A stretch of DNA of 64,000 bases from Algoriphagus sp. (GTDB taxonomy: Bacteria; Bacteroidota; Bacteroidia; Cytophagales; Cyclobacteriaceae), in the NCBI RefSeq assembly GCF_013373065.1, contig NZ_JABXIN010000018.1, positions 80,118-144,117 of the forward strand, written 5' to 3'. Under the pieces are notes generated by a model. That model saw only the letters and a list, made by a program, of their open reading frames with translations. It made no database searches and had not been told where the DNA came from. Positions 9,150-18,246 of the stretch are shown in pieces. A program made the position numbers and the translations under genes. How positions within the stretch are numbered: position 1 is the first letter of the stretch; every line of letters begins with the position of its first letter.

Positions 9150-9938
9150 ATGAATAATTCTTTAAAACAATTAATAGCAGCTGTTGAGGAGGAAAGAGAA
9201 GGGCTATTGAATCATCCACTCTATCAAAATCTCCAGGATTTGGAAGACTTTCGGGTTTTCATGGAATATCATGTTTTTGCAGTTTGGGATTTTATGAGTT
9301 TGCTCAAGGCCCTGCAGCATCGATTGACAGGCATGTCTCTCCCCTGGCTTCCTGCCAAGGATCCCTTGGCGGCAAGACTGATCAATGATATTGTTTTGGC
9401 AGAGGAAAGTGATGAAGATGGACGCGGGGGATTTTGCAGTCACTTTGAACTGTATAGAAGAGCGATGCATGAAGCAGGAGCTTCTACCAAAACCATTGAT
9501 CAATTAACCAAATTGCTTTCTCAGGGAATAAAACTGGATGAGGCCATGAAGGCTTGCCAGCTTCCTGATTTTGTTCAGCAGTTTCTTCGGGCAAATTACC
9601 AAACCGCCCTTTTTGGGGCACCGCATGAAATAGCAGCTTCTTTTACCTTGGGTAGGGAGGATTTGATTCCAGACTTGTTCAGAATGTTGGTTCAGGAATT
9701 GGTGAAAGATCAGCCTGAAGAATTAAAGACCTTAGCCTATTATTTCGATCGACATATCCATTTGGATGAGGAGGAACATGGACCTCTTGCCTGGAGGATG
9801 GTCGAAATGCTTTTGGAATCTGAGTTGCATGTAGAGCAGGCACGGGTAGCGGCTCAAGATGCTTTAGCTGCTAGAAAAGTTCTTTGGGATGGAATTCATC
9901 AAGAACTAATGAGCAGAAAAGAAGCGCTTACAATCTAA
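9150..9938 (+). CDS. DUF3050 protein, heme-oxygenase-like fold
   Basis: A 262-residue all-helical protein matching the DUF3050 family. The start of the conserved core (NHPLYQNLQDLEDFRVFMEYH, ending at His41) and the later FDRHIHLDEEEHGPLAW block (199-215) are recognisable. Asp206-x3-His210, together with Glu170 upstream and Glu/Asp residues near His98, recalls the metal-ligand pattern of heme-oxygenase-like diiron enzymes, but spacing in the first half is not exact. The biochemical role is unknown; an oxidative or metal-dependent function is inference. There is no signal peptide, so it is probably cytoplasmic. Its stop overlaps the stop of the convergent methyltransferase by 4 bp (CTAA). Confidence 0.8.
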   Translation: MNNSLKQLIAAVEEEREGLLNHPLYQNLQDLEDFRVFMEYHVFAVWDFMSLLKALQHRLTGMSLPWLPAKDPLAARLINDIVLAEESDEDGRGGFCSHFELYRRAMHEAGASTKTIDQLTKLLSQGIKLDEAMKACQLPDFVQQFLRANYQTALFGAPHEIAASFTLGREDLIPDLFRMLVQELVKDQPEELKTLAYYFDRHIHLDEEEHGPLAWRMVEMLLESELHVEQARVAAQDALAARKVLWDGIHQELMSRKEALTI

Positions 9939-10645
9939 AGAAGATTGTGAAGCGTGATGGATTTGGTCATGCCCAGGAATTTTTCTCGGTAAACCTTTCC
10001 TTCAGGAAACAAGCGCTTCATCTCGCTTTCGTCCAATAATCTGATTTCTTCCAAGTATTGATGGGCTGCTTGGGGCTCCCATTTTCGGAATCGGCTCAAA
10101 GGGGTTTTTGTAAGAGTCTGATACAATAACCCCTTTGGCCAATATTGAGCAAAAGGGAGAGCGTAGTGAGCTTCAATAGGGAAGAAACGATTCGGCGTTT
10201 GCACATAGTATCGCTTGCCGATTCGCTGGATTTCTTCTGCCATTTTCTGCTGGTTTTCCCAAGTGTATAAATGCTCGATTACGGAATTGGAAAAAACCAA
10301 GTCAAATTCCTTTGCCCCAAATTCAGGCATCGCTGTTGCATCACCGGTTTTCCCATGAATAGTTGGGATCTCAGATTGTTCCTCATGGAGATTGAGAAGT
10401 GTAATCTGGATATTGGGATAATTAATCAGTTGGCTGGCTTCCCAAAAATAGGAGGTGCCTCCCACGTCTAAGATTCGAGTCGGTTCGGCTGGGTCAAAAT
10501 TTCTGAAAAACAAGCTCTCAAAAAAGGCGAGTCTTTTTTTTCGAAATTTTGCTCCCAACGAATCGGGGTCATCGGAAGAGGCTAAAATCTTGGGAAGAAA
10601 TCTCGTCATAGACAAAAATACCAGTCGGTCAGAATTTAGTGCCAA
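9935..10645 (-). CDS. Class I SAM-dependent methyltransferase
   Basis: A 236-residue methyltransferase of the Rossmann class. Motif I is ILDVGGTSYFWEA (about residues 58-70), an acidic residue follows the second strand region, and FDLVFSNSVIEHLYTWENQQ gives the post-I/motif IV block typical of Methyltransf_11-type enzymes. It resembles enzymes that methylate glycans or lipid intermediates and often sits in polysaccharide clusters. Here it lies next to a WcaJ-like sugar transferase and a second methyltransferase, which supports, but does not prove, a role in surface glycan modification. It is transcribed on the opposite strand from the sugar transferase gene, with 111 bp between their starts. 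Confidence 0.8.
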   Translation of the reverse strand: MALNSDRLVFLSMTRFLPKILASSDDPDSLGAKFRKKRLAFFESLFFRNFDPAEPTRILDVGGTSYFWEASQLINYPNIQITLLNLHEEQSEIPTIHGKTGDATAMPEFGAKEFDLVFSNSVIEHLYTWENQQKMAEEIQRIGKRYYVQTPNRFFPIEAHYALPFAQYWPKGLLYQTLTKTPLSRFRKWEPQAAHQYLEEIRLLDESEMKRLFPEGKVYREKFLGMTKSITLHNLL

Positions 10646-10756
10646 AAGTAAGCATGCTTGACGATTCTTTTCTTAATTTTGGTTTCGAAATCGAGATAAG
10701 CCTTTGGATGAGTAGCTTAGCCTGATTTTTGTAACGAACTGTTTGATCAGATTTTT

Positions 10757-12127
10757 ATGAAGCGCAGATTTGATAAATATTTTCCTTGGCTCTTTATGGC
10801 CAGTGATTTTATTGCTTCATGGATTGCATTATTGCTTTGTAATCTATTGCTACAAGAATTTGGAATTTTTTCAGGTGTGAGTTTAGAAGCGCTCTTTCCT
10901 CTATCAGTTCTATGGGTTTTAATTGCGTCTCTTCGCAAAGATTTTAGAATTGGCCGTACGGATGAATACAATCAAACCCTGCGTCATTTATTGGGGACGG
11001 TTTTGTGGTTTGTAGGTGCTACCGCAGTATTGTGGATTCCATTTAATACCCCTCAACTTCAAGTCATTCCTGTTTTGGCCTTGGGTTTTGGAATGTTGCT
11101 ATTGATGGGAAGTTATCGGGTTGGCGTTCATATGGTCCTACGGTCCTATCGCTCACTTGGTAATAATTACCGGAATGCTGTGATTGTCGGGAAAGGTGGA
11201 ACAAGTCCAAAATTGGCAGATGTGTTTCGAATCCGGAAAGATTTTGGGATCAACTTTTTGGGGTATTTCGATAACCTTTCAGATTGTAAACAAACGCGTG
11301 GAGATATTCATGACTTTTTCGAGCAGGCACCTCAATTGGATTTGGATTTGATTTATATCCACGAGCAGTTGGAACCCAGTCTTGTTCGTCGGGTCATTGA
11401 CTTTGCGGATGAGCACTATATTAAGGTGAAAATGATTCCCGGTGGATCTTTGCAATTGGAGAAGAATCTTTCCTTCTCTCGTTATGGAGATTTTTTTGTA
11501 ATCAATGTCAATGAAATTCCATTGGATAATGCTTTTAATAGCTTTGCCAAGCGAGCCTTTGATATTGTCTTTGCGAGTTTGGTGATTGTCTTTATTCTTT
11601 CCTGGCTAATTCCTTTGGTGGGAATTTTGATTAAGTTGGAATCAAGAGGGCCAATCTTTTTTATTCAAAAGCGAAATGGGGTCAACAACCAAGTTTTCAA
11701 CTGTTTGAAATTCCGTTCTATGACCCCCAATGACTATGCGGATACTGTACAGGCTGTAAAAGGAGATCCTCGAGTGACCCGTATTGGATCCTTTCTTCGG
11801 ACGACCTCTTTGGATGAGATGCCACAATTCATCAATGTTTTATTGGGAGATATGTCGATCGTAGGACCTCGTCCCCACACTATTCCGATGAACCAAACTT
11901 TCAAAAAGCAGATTGATCGCTATAATTCACGGCATAAGATCCGACCGGGAATTACTGGACTTGCGCAGGTGAGAGGATATCGGGGTGAAATTGAAAATCC
12001 GCATCAAATCCGTTCGAGAGTAAGATTGGATTCTTTTTATATCAACAACTGGTCATTTTTATTGGATATGGGCATTATGATCAAAACGGTTCATGAGTTG
12101 TTATTCAACCGTGAGAATGCCTATTAA
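10757..12127 (+). CDS. Polyprenyl-phosphate sugar phosphotransferase (WcaJ-like)
   Basis: A 456-residue inner-membrane enzyme that would start a surface polysaccharide by moving a sugar-1-phosphate from a nucleotide sugar to undecaprenyl phosphate. Four N-terminal membrane helices (about residues 10-125) precede a nucleotide-binding-like domain (about 140-250). The C-terminal bacterial sugar transferase domain (about 264-456) starts at [19 protein letters not shown] and contains LKFRSMTPN, the [20 protein letters not shown] core with the catalytic Asp-Glu pair, and the [15 protein letters not shown] tail. The length is typical of the undecaprenyl-phosphate glucose phosphotransferase group, but sugar identity cannot be read. 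Only 3 bp separate it from the downstream methyltransferase, indicating co-transcription. Confidence 0.9.
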   Translation: MKRRFDKYFPWLFMASDFIASWIALLLCNLLLQEFGIFSGVSLEALFPLSVLWVLIASLRKDFRIGRTDEYNQTLRHLLGTVLWFVGATAVLWIPFNTPQLQVIPVLALGFGMLLLMGSYRVGVHMVLRSYRSLGNNYRNAVIVGKGGTSPKLADVFRIRKDFGINFLGYFDNLSDCKQTRGDIHDFFEQAPQLDLDLIYIHEQLEPSLVRRVIDFADEHYIKVKMIPGGSLQLEKNLSFSRYGDFFVINVNEIPLDNAFNSFAKRAFDIVFASLVIVFILSWLIPLVGILIKLESRGPIFFIQKRNGVNNQVFNCLKFRSMTPNDYADTVQAVKGDPRVTRIGSFLRTTSLDEMPQFINVLLGDMSIVGPRPHTIPMNQTFKKQIDRYNSRHKIRPGITGLAQVRGYRGEIENPHQIRSRVRLDSFYINNWSFLLDMGIMIKTVHELLFNRENAY

Positions 12128-12130
12128 TCC

Positions 12131-13048
12131 ATGAATGCCTGTAAGTTTTGTGGAAAGGAAAACCTTCGAGAATTTACTGCCCAAGAAAAAATGTTTGGCC
12201 TTGGGGAAGAGTTTGTTTATCAAGAATGCCTTTCCTGCAATTCGTTACAGATAAAAGAAATCCCTGATGATCTAAGTCCTTATTATTCATCTGGAGGCTA
12301 TTATTCCTTTTCGGCTTTAGTCCTCTCTGATCCACTTCGGATTTTTTTGAAGAAGTTGCGAATGAATATGTTTTTGGATTGGGGGATTTCCTGGAAAAGT
12401 CCTTCCTATGGCTATTGGCTGAAGAAAATCCACCGAAGCTTTGATGATGCGATCGTTGATGTGGGCTGTGGAAATGGGCAATTGCTTTACGAATTGCACG
12501 CTGGTGGCTTTACCAATTTGACAGGAATAGATCCATTTTTGATGGAGTCATCTTCCATAGCACCAGGGTTAGAATTGATCAAAGGTAAATTGGAAGATGC
12601 TAGTCAAAAGTTTGATGTGATTATGATGCATCATTCCTTCGAGCATTTGGATGATCCATCTCAGATTTTGAAGCAGTGCTATGATTCTCTTCATCCTGGA
12701 GGAAGGGTGCTGATCCGCACTCCTTTGGCCAAAAGTGCAGCATGGGAAGAGTTTGGAACGAACTGGGTGCAATTGGACGCTCCTCGTCACTTAATTATTC
12801 CCAGCTTGGCTGGATTCCAGGCTTTGGTGTCATCCAGTGGATTTCGATTAAAAGAAGTTCTTTTTGATTCAACTGGCTTTCAGTTTTGGGGGTCCAAGCT
12901 CTATGAAAACGAATTTAAGCTATCAGGAGAGAAGCTCGCCGATCATTATTCAAAAGAAGAATTGGAAGAGTTTAATAAAAAAGCCCTCCAATATAATTTG
13001 GAAGGCAAAGGGGATCAGGCATGTTTTTTCCTAGAGCGTGAGGATTAA
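12131..13048 (+). CDS. Zinc-ribbon class I methyltransferase
   Basis: A 305-residue protein with an N-terminal zinc ribbon (Cys4-x2-Cys7 and Cys33-x2-Cys36) followed by a SAM-binding domain. Motif I is AIVDVGCGNGQLLYEL (about residues 108-123), and VIMMHHSFEHLDDPSQILKQ marks the motif IV region. The arrangement resembles C- and O-methyltransferases of sugar pathways, whose zinc ribbon helps hold the nucleotide-sugar substrate. The gene starts 3 bp after the WcaJ-like gene, so it probably modifies a sugar of the same polysaccharide; this is inference. Its stop overlaps that of the convergent universal stress protein gene (TTAA, 13045-13048). Confidence 0.82.
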   Translation: MNACKFCGKENLREFTAQEKMFGLGEEFVYQECLSCNSLQIKEIPDDLSPYYSSGGYYSFSALVLSDPLRIFLKKLRMNMFLDWGISWKSPSYGYWLKKIHRSFDDAIVDVGCGNGQLLYELHAGGFTNLTGIDPFLMESSSIAPGLELIKGKLEDASQKFDVIMMHHSFEHLDDPSQILKQCYDSLHPGGRVLIRTPLAKSAAWEEFGTNWVQLDAPRHLIIPSLAGFQALVSSSGFRLKEVLFDSTGFQFWGSKLYENEFKLSGEKLADHYSKEELEEFNKKALQYNLEGKGDQACFFLERED

Positions 13049-13959
13049 ATACGAAGCAAGGCTTCAAAGAAGCCCATGGTTTCTCCCTTCTTTTTGAAAA
13101 TAATCATCGGCAGGGAATTGTTTGCATGAATTAATTTTTCTGCGGTACTCCCGAGCAGGACAGCAGCTGATTTGGAGCGGCCTCTAGAACCGATGATGAT
13201 CATATCCACATCCATTTGATGTGCTATATTCATAATTTGCTCCCCGGGATTTCCACCATCGTCTAACATAAACTCACATTTGAGTTCCGGATGGTCATGA
13301 TGCGCAACAAATTTTTCGTAATCCTTCTCGGCATTTTTCAGCATGATATCCGCAAACTCCTCGTAAGATTTTCCTGTCTTGGAGTAGCCAGAGGGTACCT
13401 CATACCAATGAATGGGGATCAATTGGGCCTTTAATTCGTCAGCTATCCGCTCTCCAAATTCATAAATCAAATGATTGTGATTGGAGAAGTCGGTCGGAAT
13501 CATGATTCGTTTTGGAATTCCCGGTGGTCTTCGTTCTTGAAGCAGCATGACGGAACAAGGTGCTTTTTTAGCAACTCCATTAGCCAACACGCCATTTCCT
13601 GCCAAGGTCTCTTTGCGGCCCATAATGATCAGATCCACATTTTTGATTCGAGCCCAGCGTAGAAAGGTTTCCAGCGGATGATCTCCTTCTTCTGCAAAAA
13701 TTTCTACTTCGACGTTTTCAGGAAAATTGTGTTTTTGGATTTTTTTCTCAATGATGGCCTCAATTGATTCATCCCCTGGTGCCAATAAATCTGGATATTG
13801 CTTGAGAACCTCATCAGGGATAGCCAAATTTTGAGAAACGTGAACAAAATAGCACTTTTCGACTCCTAAAAACTTCAAGAAAATATTGGTCTTTTTGATG
13901 ATGATGTCATCCATCTCAGTCAAATCCAAACCAATCATGATTTTTGGGAAAAATTTCAT
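13045..13959 (-). CDS. Tandem universal stress protein
   Basis: A 304-residue cytoplasmic protein made of two UspA domains (about residues 1-150 and 158-295). Domain 2 has the complete ATP-binding motif G-x2-G-x9-GS in IIIGSRGRSKSAAVLLGSTA. Domain 1 has only a degenerate version (MGRKETLAGNGVLANG), so nucleotide binding is expected in one half. Both domains start with the usual strand (IMIGLDLTEMD and IMIPTDFSNHN). Such proteins respond to starvation, oxidative or energy stress; the signal here is unknown. The gene stands alone on the minus strand and has 67 bp of upstream DNA before the divergent LigT-like gene. Confidence 0.88.
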   Translation of the reverse strand: MKFFPKIMIGLDLTEMDDIIIKKTNIFLKFLGVEKCYFVHVSQNLAIPDEVLKQYPDLLAPGDESIEAIIEKKIQKHNFPENVEVEIFAEEGDHPLETFLRWARIKNVDLIIMGRKETLAGNGVLANGVAKKAPCSVMLLQERRPPGIPKRIMIPTDFSNHNHLIYEFGERIADELKAQLIPIHWYEVPSGYSKTGKSYEEFADIMLKNAEKDYEKFVAHHDHPELKCEFMLDDGGNPGEQIMNIAHQMDVDMIIIGSRGRSKSAAVLLGSTAEKLIHANNSLPMIIFKKKGETMGFFEALLRI

Positions 13960-14062
13960 AGCGCAATGTCGTTTGAGAGTCTTAATTTAAAATAATGATT
14001 GAGTTTATTAAACTGTTTTTACGAATTTGCCCGAAACAGGGTCTAATTGGCTAAAGGATCAG

Positions 14063-14611
14063 ATGACAAAGCTGCAAAAATACTTTCTGGCAATCTTACC
14101 ACCTCTGGATTTCTTAAGCCAAGTTCATCAATTGAAGTTGGAGATTCGGGAAGCGTTTGGAATCAAATATGCCCTTAAATCTCCTCCGCATATTACGGTG
14201 AGGATGCCATTTTTATATAATGAATTGAAAGAGGATAAGCTGGTGACTTTATTAAGTTCTTTTTCAAAAGAATATGAGCAATTCCCAATTCATGTAAGGG
14301 GAACCGATGAATTTCGAAGGCGGGTGATATTTTTAGATATTCAAGCAGGAGAAGCGCTTTTTAAATTCCAAAGGGAGTTGCGAATATTTTGTAAGCGGAA
14401 TCTTTTTCTCCAAGATGAATTGAGTGATTTGAATTTTCATCCGCATATGACGGTAGCTTTTCGGGATGTTAAAAAACAGCAATTTGATTCCGTTTTTAAT
14501 TTTATAAAAGAACGGGATTTGAGTGCTGATTTTGAGGTGAAGAGTTACTTTTTATTAAAGCATAAAAATGGGCTATGGGAGCCCAAAACAGAGATTTTTC
14601 TAAAAAAGTGA
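14063..14611 (+). CDS. 2'-5' RNA ligase / LigT-like 2H phosphoesterase
   Basis: A 182-residue member of the 2H phosphoesterase superfamily with both hallmark motifs: His43-x-Thr45 in PPHITVR and His128-x-Thr130 in HPHMTVAF. Family members hydrolyse 2',3'-cyclic phosphates or join RNA ends through 2'-5' bonds. I place the start at the ATG at 14063, preceded by aaagga, rather than at an in-frame TTG 36 bp earlier, because homology to the family begins at KYFLAIL. The physiological substrate is unknown. No terminator is evident after it; a 485-bp AT-rich gap follows. Confidence 0.82.
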   Translation: MTKLQKYFLAILPPLDFLSQVHQLKLEIREAFGIKYALKSPPHITVRMPFLYNELKEDKLVTLLSSFSKEYEQFPIHVRGTDEFRRRVIFLDIQAGEALFKFQRELRIFCKRNLFLQDELSDLNFHPHMTVAFRDVKKQQFDSVFNFIKERDLSADFEVKSYFLLKHKNGLWEPKTEIFLKK

Positions 14612-15096
14612 GCCTATCAAATCATTTTTTTTCCATTTAAGAAAAAAAGGAATAAAAATTAAATTTCGGTTTCTTTCAAAAAGAAACTAAAAAGTTTTGA
14701 TTAATGAATTTTCAATTTCGGACAGCCTCAGAATTTTATTTCTAATTGAAGGGGGAAAACGAATATAATCAGAATAAAATTTCATTTGGAATAATTAAAA
14801 ATTATAAATCTATTTATTGTATTTTTCCAAGATAAAAAATAAAATTTTATTTATGGATATTATAACAAAATTTAATTTTTTAAAAAATCTATTTTTGGCA
14901 ATAAGTGGCTGATTTTTAAGATTCGGACAGTGTACGGGCACTCTCTTATCCTGCTAAAATTTTACAAATGTTATATATTCAAAATTTTATTCTGAAAATG
15001 CCTGATAATATACGATTATTCAAAATTTGCTCTTTTTGAATTTTACATCGTGCTTTATACTAACGAAAAATAAATCTTCTATTTAAAACTAAACCT
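14612..15096. other. AT-rich gap upstream of the SusC/SusD pair
   Basis: No gene is supported in this 485-bp stretch. It is markedly AT-rich with many A/T runs. TTCGGACAG occurs twice in direct orientation (14717-14725 and 14922-14930), the second followed by the small inverted pair agtg/cact. Close to the susC start there is a TTGAAT...TATACT pair with a short spacer. It probably holds the promoter and leader of the SusCD operon, but no single element is convincing. Confidence 0.5.
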
Positions 15097-18000
15097 ATGA
15101 AGAAAATTTTACTAGGTTTTGCTTTGCTGTTTATGACTGCTATTTCGGTCATGGCACAAAACAGAACCATCACAGGTAGAGTGACAGCGCCCGACGAACC
15201 AGATGGTTTGATCGGTGTCAATGTCCTTGTAAAAGGTACGACTATCGGGGTCGTGACTGACTTAGATGGAAATTACACCTTATTGGCTCCAGAAGGAGCA
15301 ACCACTTTGGTGTTTAGTTACATCGGCTATCGCAGTGTGGAGGAACTAATTGGAAACCGCACTGAAATTAATGTCGTAATGCAGGAAGACTCTCAAAATT
15401 TGGAAGAGATCATCATTACGGCCTATGGTGGTACTGCAGATAAAGGAAACTTTACTGGATCCGCAGTAGCACTTAAAGGAGACCAAATCGCTAACCGACC
15501 TATTAACAACGTGGTAAATGCGATTGAAGGACAGGCTCCGGGTGTAATCACCACTTCTGCTTCAGGTCAGCCAGGTTCTACTCCTGCTGTACGAATAAGA
15601 GGTATCGGATCCGTTAACTCTTCTTCAGCTCCTCTTTATGTAGTGGATGGTGTTCCTTATGATGGAGACCTTTCAAACCTTAACCCAGAGGATATTGCAG
15701 ACATGACCATCTTGAAAGATGCTTCATCTGCCGCACTTTATGGTTCTCGGGCTGCGAATGGGGTAGTGATGATTACCACTAAAACAGGTAACAAAAACAA
15801 GCCTACCTTTAATCTTCGCTTACAGCAAGGGGTTTCTGGTCGAGCACTTCCAGAATACGATCGAGTGAATGCTGACCAATACTATCCATTGGTTTGGGAA
15901 TCATTGAAAAACTCCCAAATCGGTAATGGTGCAAACCCAGCGGATGCAGCAGCTTTCGCTTCTCAGAATTTGATAGACATCCTAGGATACAACGTGTACA
16001 ATGTACCGAATGACCAGATTGTTGGATTGGACGGTAGATTGAATCCAAATGCAGTCAACAATTTCCAAGGATTGGATTGGTTTGACGAATTGCAGAGAAT
16101 GGGTGATCGTAAGGAATACAACTTGACTTATTCCGGTGGTGCAGGTAAAACCGATTTCTATACCTCTTTTAACTATTTGAATGAGAAAGGTTTTATTATC
16201 CAGTCTGACATTGAGCGATTCACTGGTCGTTTGAACGTGAATACCCAAGCAACAGATTGGTTGAAGACAGGTATTAACCTTTCTGCTACCTTGAGTGAAG
16301 GAAACAACGCAAGAGATGGCGGAAGCAACAGCTTTGTAAACCCATTCTTTACAGCTCGTTCCATGGGTCCTATTTATCCAGTGTATGCTCAGAATATGCA
16401 GACAGGTGGATTTATCTTGGATGAGTTTGGTAACAAAATCTTTGACTTGGGTGATTTGGAAGAATTAGGTCTTCCGCGAAGAGGTGCAGGTGCCTATCCT
16501 GGCCGTCACGTAGTTCAGGAAACGTTGTTGAACATCGATCGATTCGACAGAGATGTGATTTCTTCCCGTGCTTATGTTGAAGCTAAATTCTTGAAGAATT
16601 TCACATTCAGAACGAACATCGCTACAGATATCACTTCCTTGTTGAATATCGGATATGATAACACCATCGTAGGTGATGGCGCGCCAGCTGGACGTACTCG
16701 AAGAGAGAATATCAGAATCAATTCCTTGACATTCAACCAACTTTTGACTTATTCCAACACCTTCAATGAGAAGCACTTCGTGGAAGTTTTGGCAGGTCAT
16801 GAAAATTATGATTACCAAGTAAACCGTCAGTTTATCTCCAAGCAGGATCAAATTCTTGCTGGTAATATTGAGCCAGACAACTTTGTAACCATCAACTCTG
16901 CAACTGGTCGTTTGGATAGAGATCGCATTGAGTCCTATTTGTCTCGAGTGAACTATGTATATGACGACAAGTACTCTTTCTCTGCTTCTTGGAGAACTGA
17001 CGGATCTTCACGATTCTATCAAGATGTACGTTGGGGTACCTTCTTCTCTGTAGGTGCAGCTTGGTCTATCGATCAGGAAGATTTCTTCAATTCTAATTTC
17101 TTCCAATTGTTGAAATTTAGAGCGTCTTATGGTGAAGTAGGTAACAATGCTGTCGGTGGTTTCTACCCATGGCAGGCGCTTTATGACCTTGGCTTTAACA
17201 ACGCTTCTGAACCAGGTATTTTGCAGGCTTCCCTTTCTGCATTGGATTTGCAGTGGGAGTCCAACAATACCTATGACCTAGGTTTGGATTTCGCTTTTGG
17301 AAATAGATTCTCCGGTACTATTGAATACTTCAACAGAGAGTCAAGCAACTTGCTTTTTGAAGTTCCGTTGTCTTTGACAACAGGTTTGAATTCTAGATTC
17401 CAAAATATCGGTACCATGGCAAACACTGGTATTGAATTCAATATCGGCGGTGATTTGGTTCGTTCTGGTGATTTCAAGTGGAATGCAAACTTGAACATGT
17501 CCACCTTTAAGAATGAATTCAAAGAATTGCCTTTCGATGAGCAAATCGTAGGTACCAAAAAATATGTAGTAGGTCGCTCTATCTATGATTTCTGGTTGAG
17601 AGATTGGTATGGTGTGGATCCTGAAACAGGTGAAGGTCTTTACAGAGCTGAAACCTTCTCCGAAACTGATTCTAGAGATAGAATCGTAAATGGTGACACC
17701 TTGACTACCAACTTCCAGAATGCAAGATTCCACTTTGCTGGAAATGCGATTCCTGACTTCTTTGGTGGTCTTAACAATACCTTCTCATACAAAGGATTCT
17801 CTTTGAATGTATTGGTGAGCTTTGCAGTTGGTGGAGACATCTATGATGGAATCTATGCAGGCTTGATGGCTGCAGATCCTGATGGAGGTGCCGCTCACGT
17901 GGATATCATGAACAGATGGCAACAGCCAGGTGATATCACTGATGTTCCAAAAATGGATGTAACAGGTGCTGCTCAAACCAACGTCGCTTCAGACAGATGG

Positions 18001-18234
18001 TTGACGGATGCCTCTTATTTGAATCTTCGTTCAGTGAACCTATCCTATACATTCCCTCGCACCTTATTGGAGCGTTGGAAAATGAGAGGAGCTACGGTCT
18101 ATCTAGCAGGTGAAAACCTTGGATGGTTGTCTTCCCGAAGCGGAATGTATGTATCCGGTACCTTTAGCGGAACTACTTCTAATACGTTTACGCCAGCGAG
18201 AACCTTCACGCTGGGAGTTAATGTACAATTGTAA
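15097..18234 (+). CDS. SusC/RagA-family TonB-linked outer-membrane transporter
   Basis: A 1045-residue TonB-dependent transporter. A signal peptide (MKKILLGFALLFMTAISVMA) is followed by a carboxypeptidase-like regulatory domain (about residues 24-105, with RTITGRVTAPDEPDGLIGVN), a plug domain (about 115-235; SusC signature LYVVDGVPYDGDLSNLNPED and the LKDASSAALYGSRAANGVVM block) and a 22-strand barrel ending in a C-terminal aromatic-type strand (RTFTLGVNVQL). It should import a ligand captured by the SusD-like lipoprotein encoded 12 bp downstream. No glycoside hydrolase, sigma or anti-sigma gene lies next to it, so this is an orphan pair and the substrate, glycan or peptide, is unknown. Confidence 0.96.
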   Translation: MKKILLGFALLFMTAISVMAQNRTITGRVTAPDEPDGLIGVNVLVKGTTIGVVTDLDGNYTLLAPEGATTLVFSYIGYRSVEELIGNRTEINVVMQEDSQNLEEIIITAYGGTADKGNFTGSAVALKGDQIANRPINNVVNAIEGQAPGVITTSASGQPGSTPAVRIRGIGSVNSSSAPLYVVDGVPYDGDLSNLNPEDIADMTILKDASSAALYGSRAANGVVMITTKTGNKNKPTFNLRLQQGVSGRALPEYDRVNADQYYPLVWESLKNSQIGNGANPADAAAFASQNLIDILGYNVYNVPNDQIVGLDGRLNPNAVNNFQGLDWFDELQRMGDRKEYNLTYSGGAGKTDFYTSFNYLNEKGFIIQSDIERFTGRLNVNTQATDWLKTGINLSATLSEGNNARDGGSNSFVNPFFTARSMGPIYPVYAQNMQTGGFILDEFGNKIFDLGDLEELGLPRRGAGAYPGRHVVQETLLNIDRFDRDVISSRAYVEAKFLKNFTFRTNIATDITSLLNIGYDNTIVGDGAPAGRTRRENIRINSLTFNQLLTYSNTFNEKHFVEVLAGHENYDYQVNRQFISKQDQILAGNIEPDNFVTINSATGRLDRDRIESYLSRVNYVYDDKYSFSASWRTDGSSRFYQDVRWGTFFSVGAAWSIDQEDFFNSNFFQLLKFRASYGEVGNNAVGGFYPWQALYDLGFNNASEPGILQASLSALDLQWESNNTYDLGLDFAFGNRFSGTIEYFNRESSNLLFEVPLSLTTGLNSRFQNIGTMANTGIEFNIGGDLVRSGDFKWNANLNMSTFKNEFKELPFDEQIVGTKKYVVGRSIYDFWLRDWYGVDPETGEGLYRAETFSETDSRDRIVNGDTLTTNFQNARFHFAGNAIPDFFGGLNNTFSYKGFSLNVLVSFAVGGDIYDGIYAGLMAADPDGGAAHVDIMNRWQQPGDITDVPKMDVTGAAQTNVASDRWLTDASYLNLRSVNLSYTFPRTLLERWKMRGATVYLAGENLGWLSSRSGMYVSGTFSGTTSNTFTPARTFTLGVNVQL

Positions 18235-18246
18235 TCTACCAAGACA

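Noticed and set aside
14027..14062. Upstream TTG start for the LigT-like gene
   Set aside because: The extra 12 residues have no family similarity and the ATG at 14063 has an aaagga sequence just upstream.
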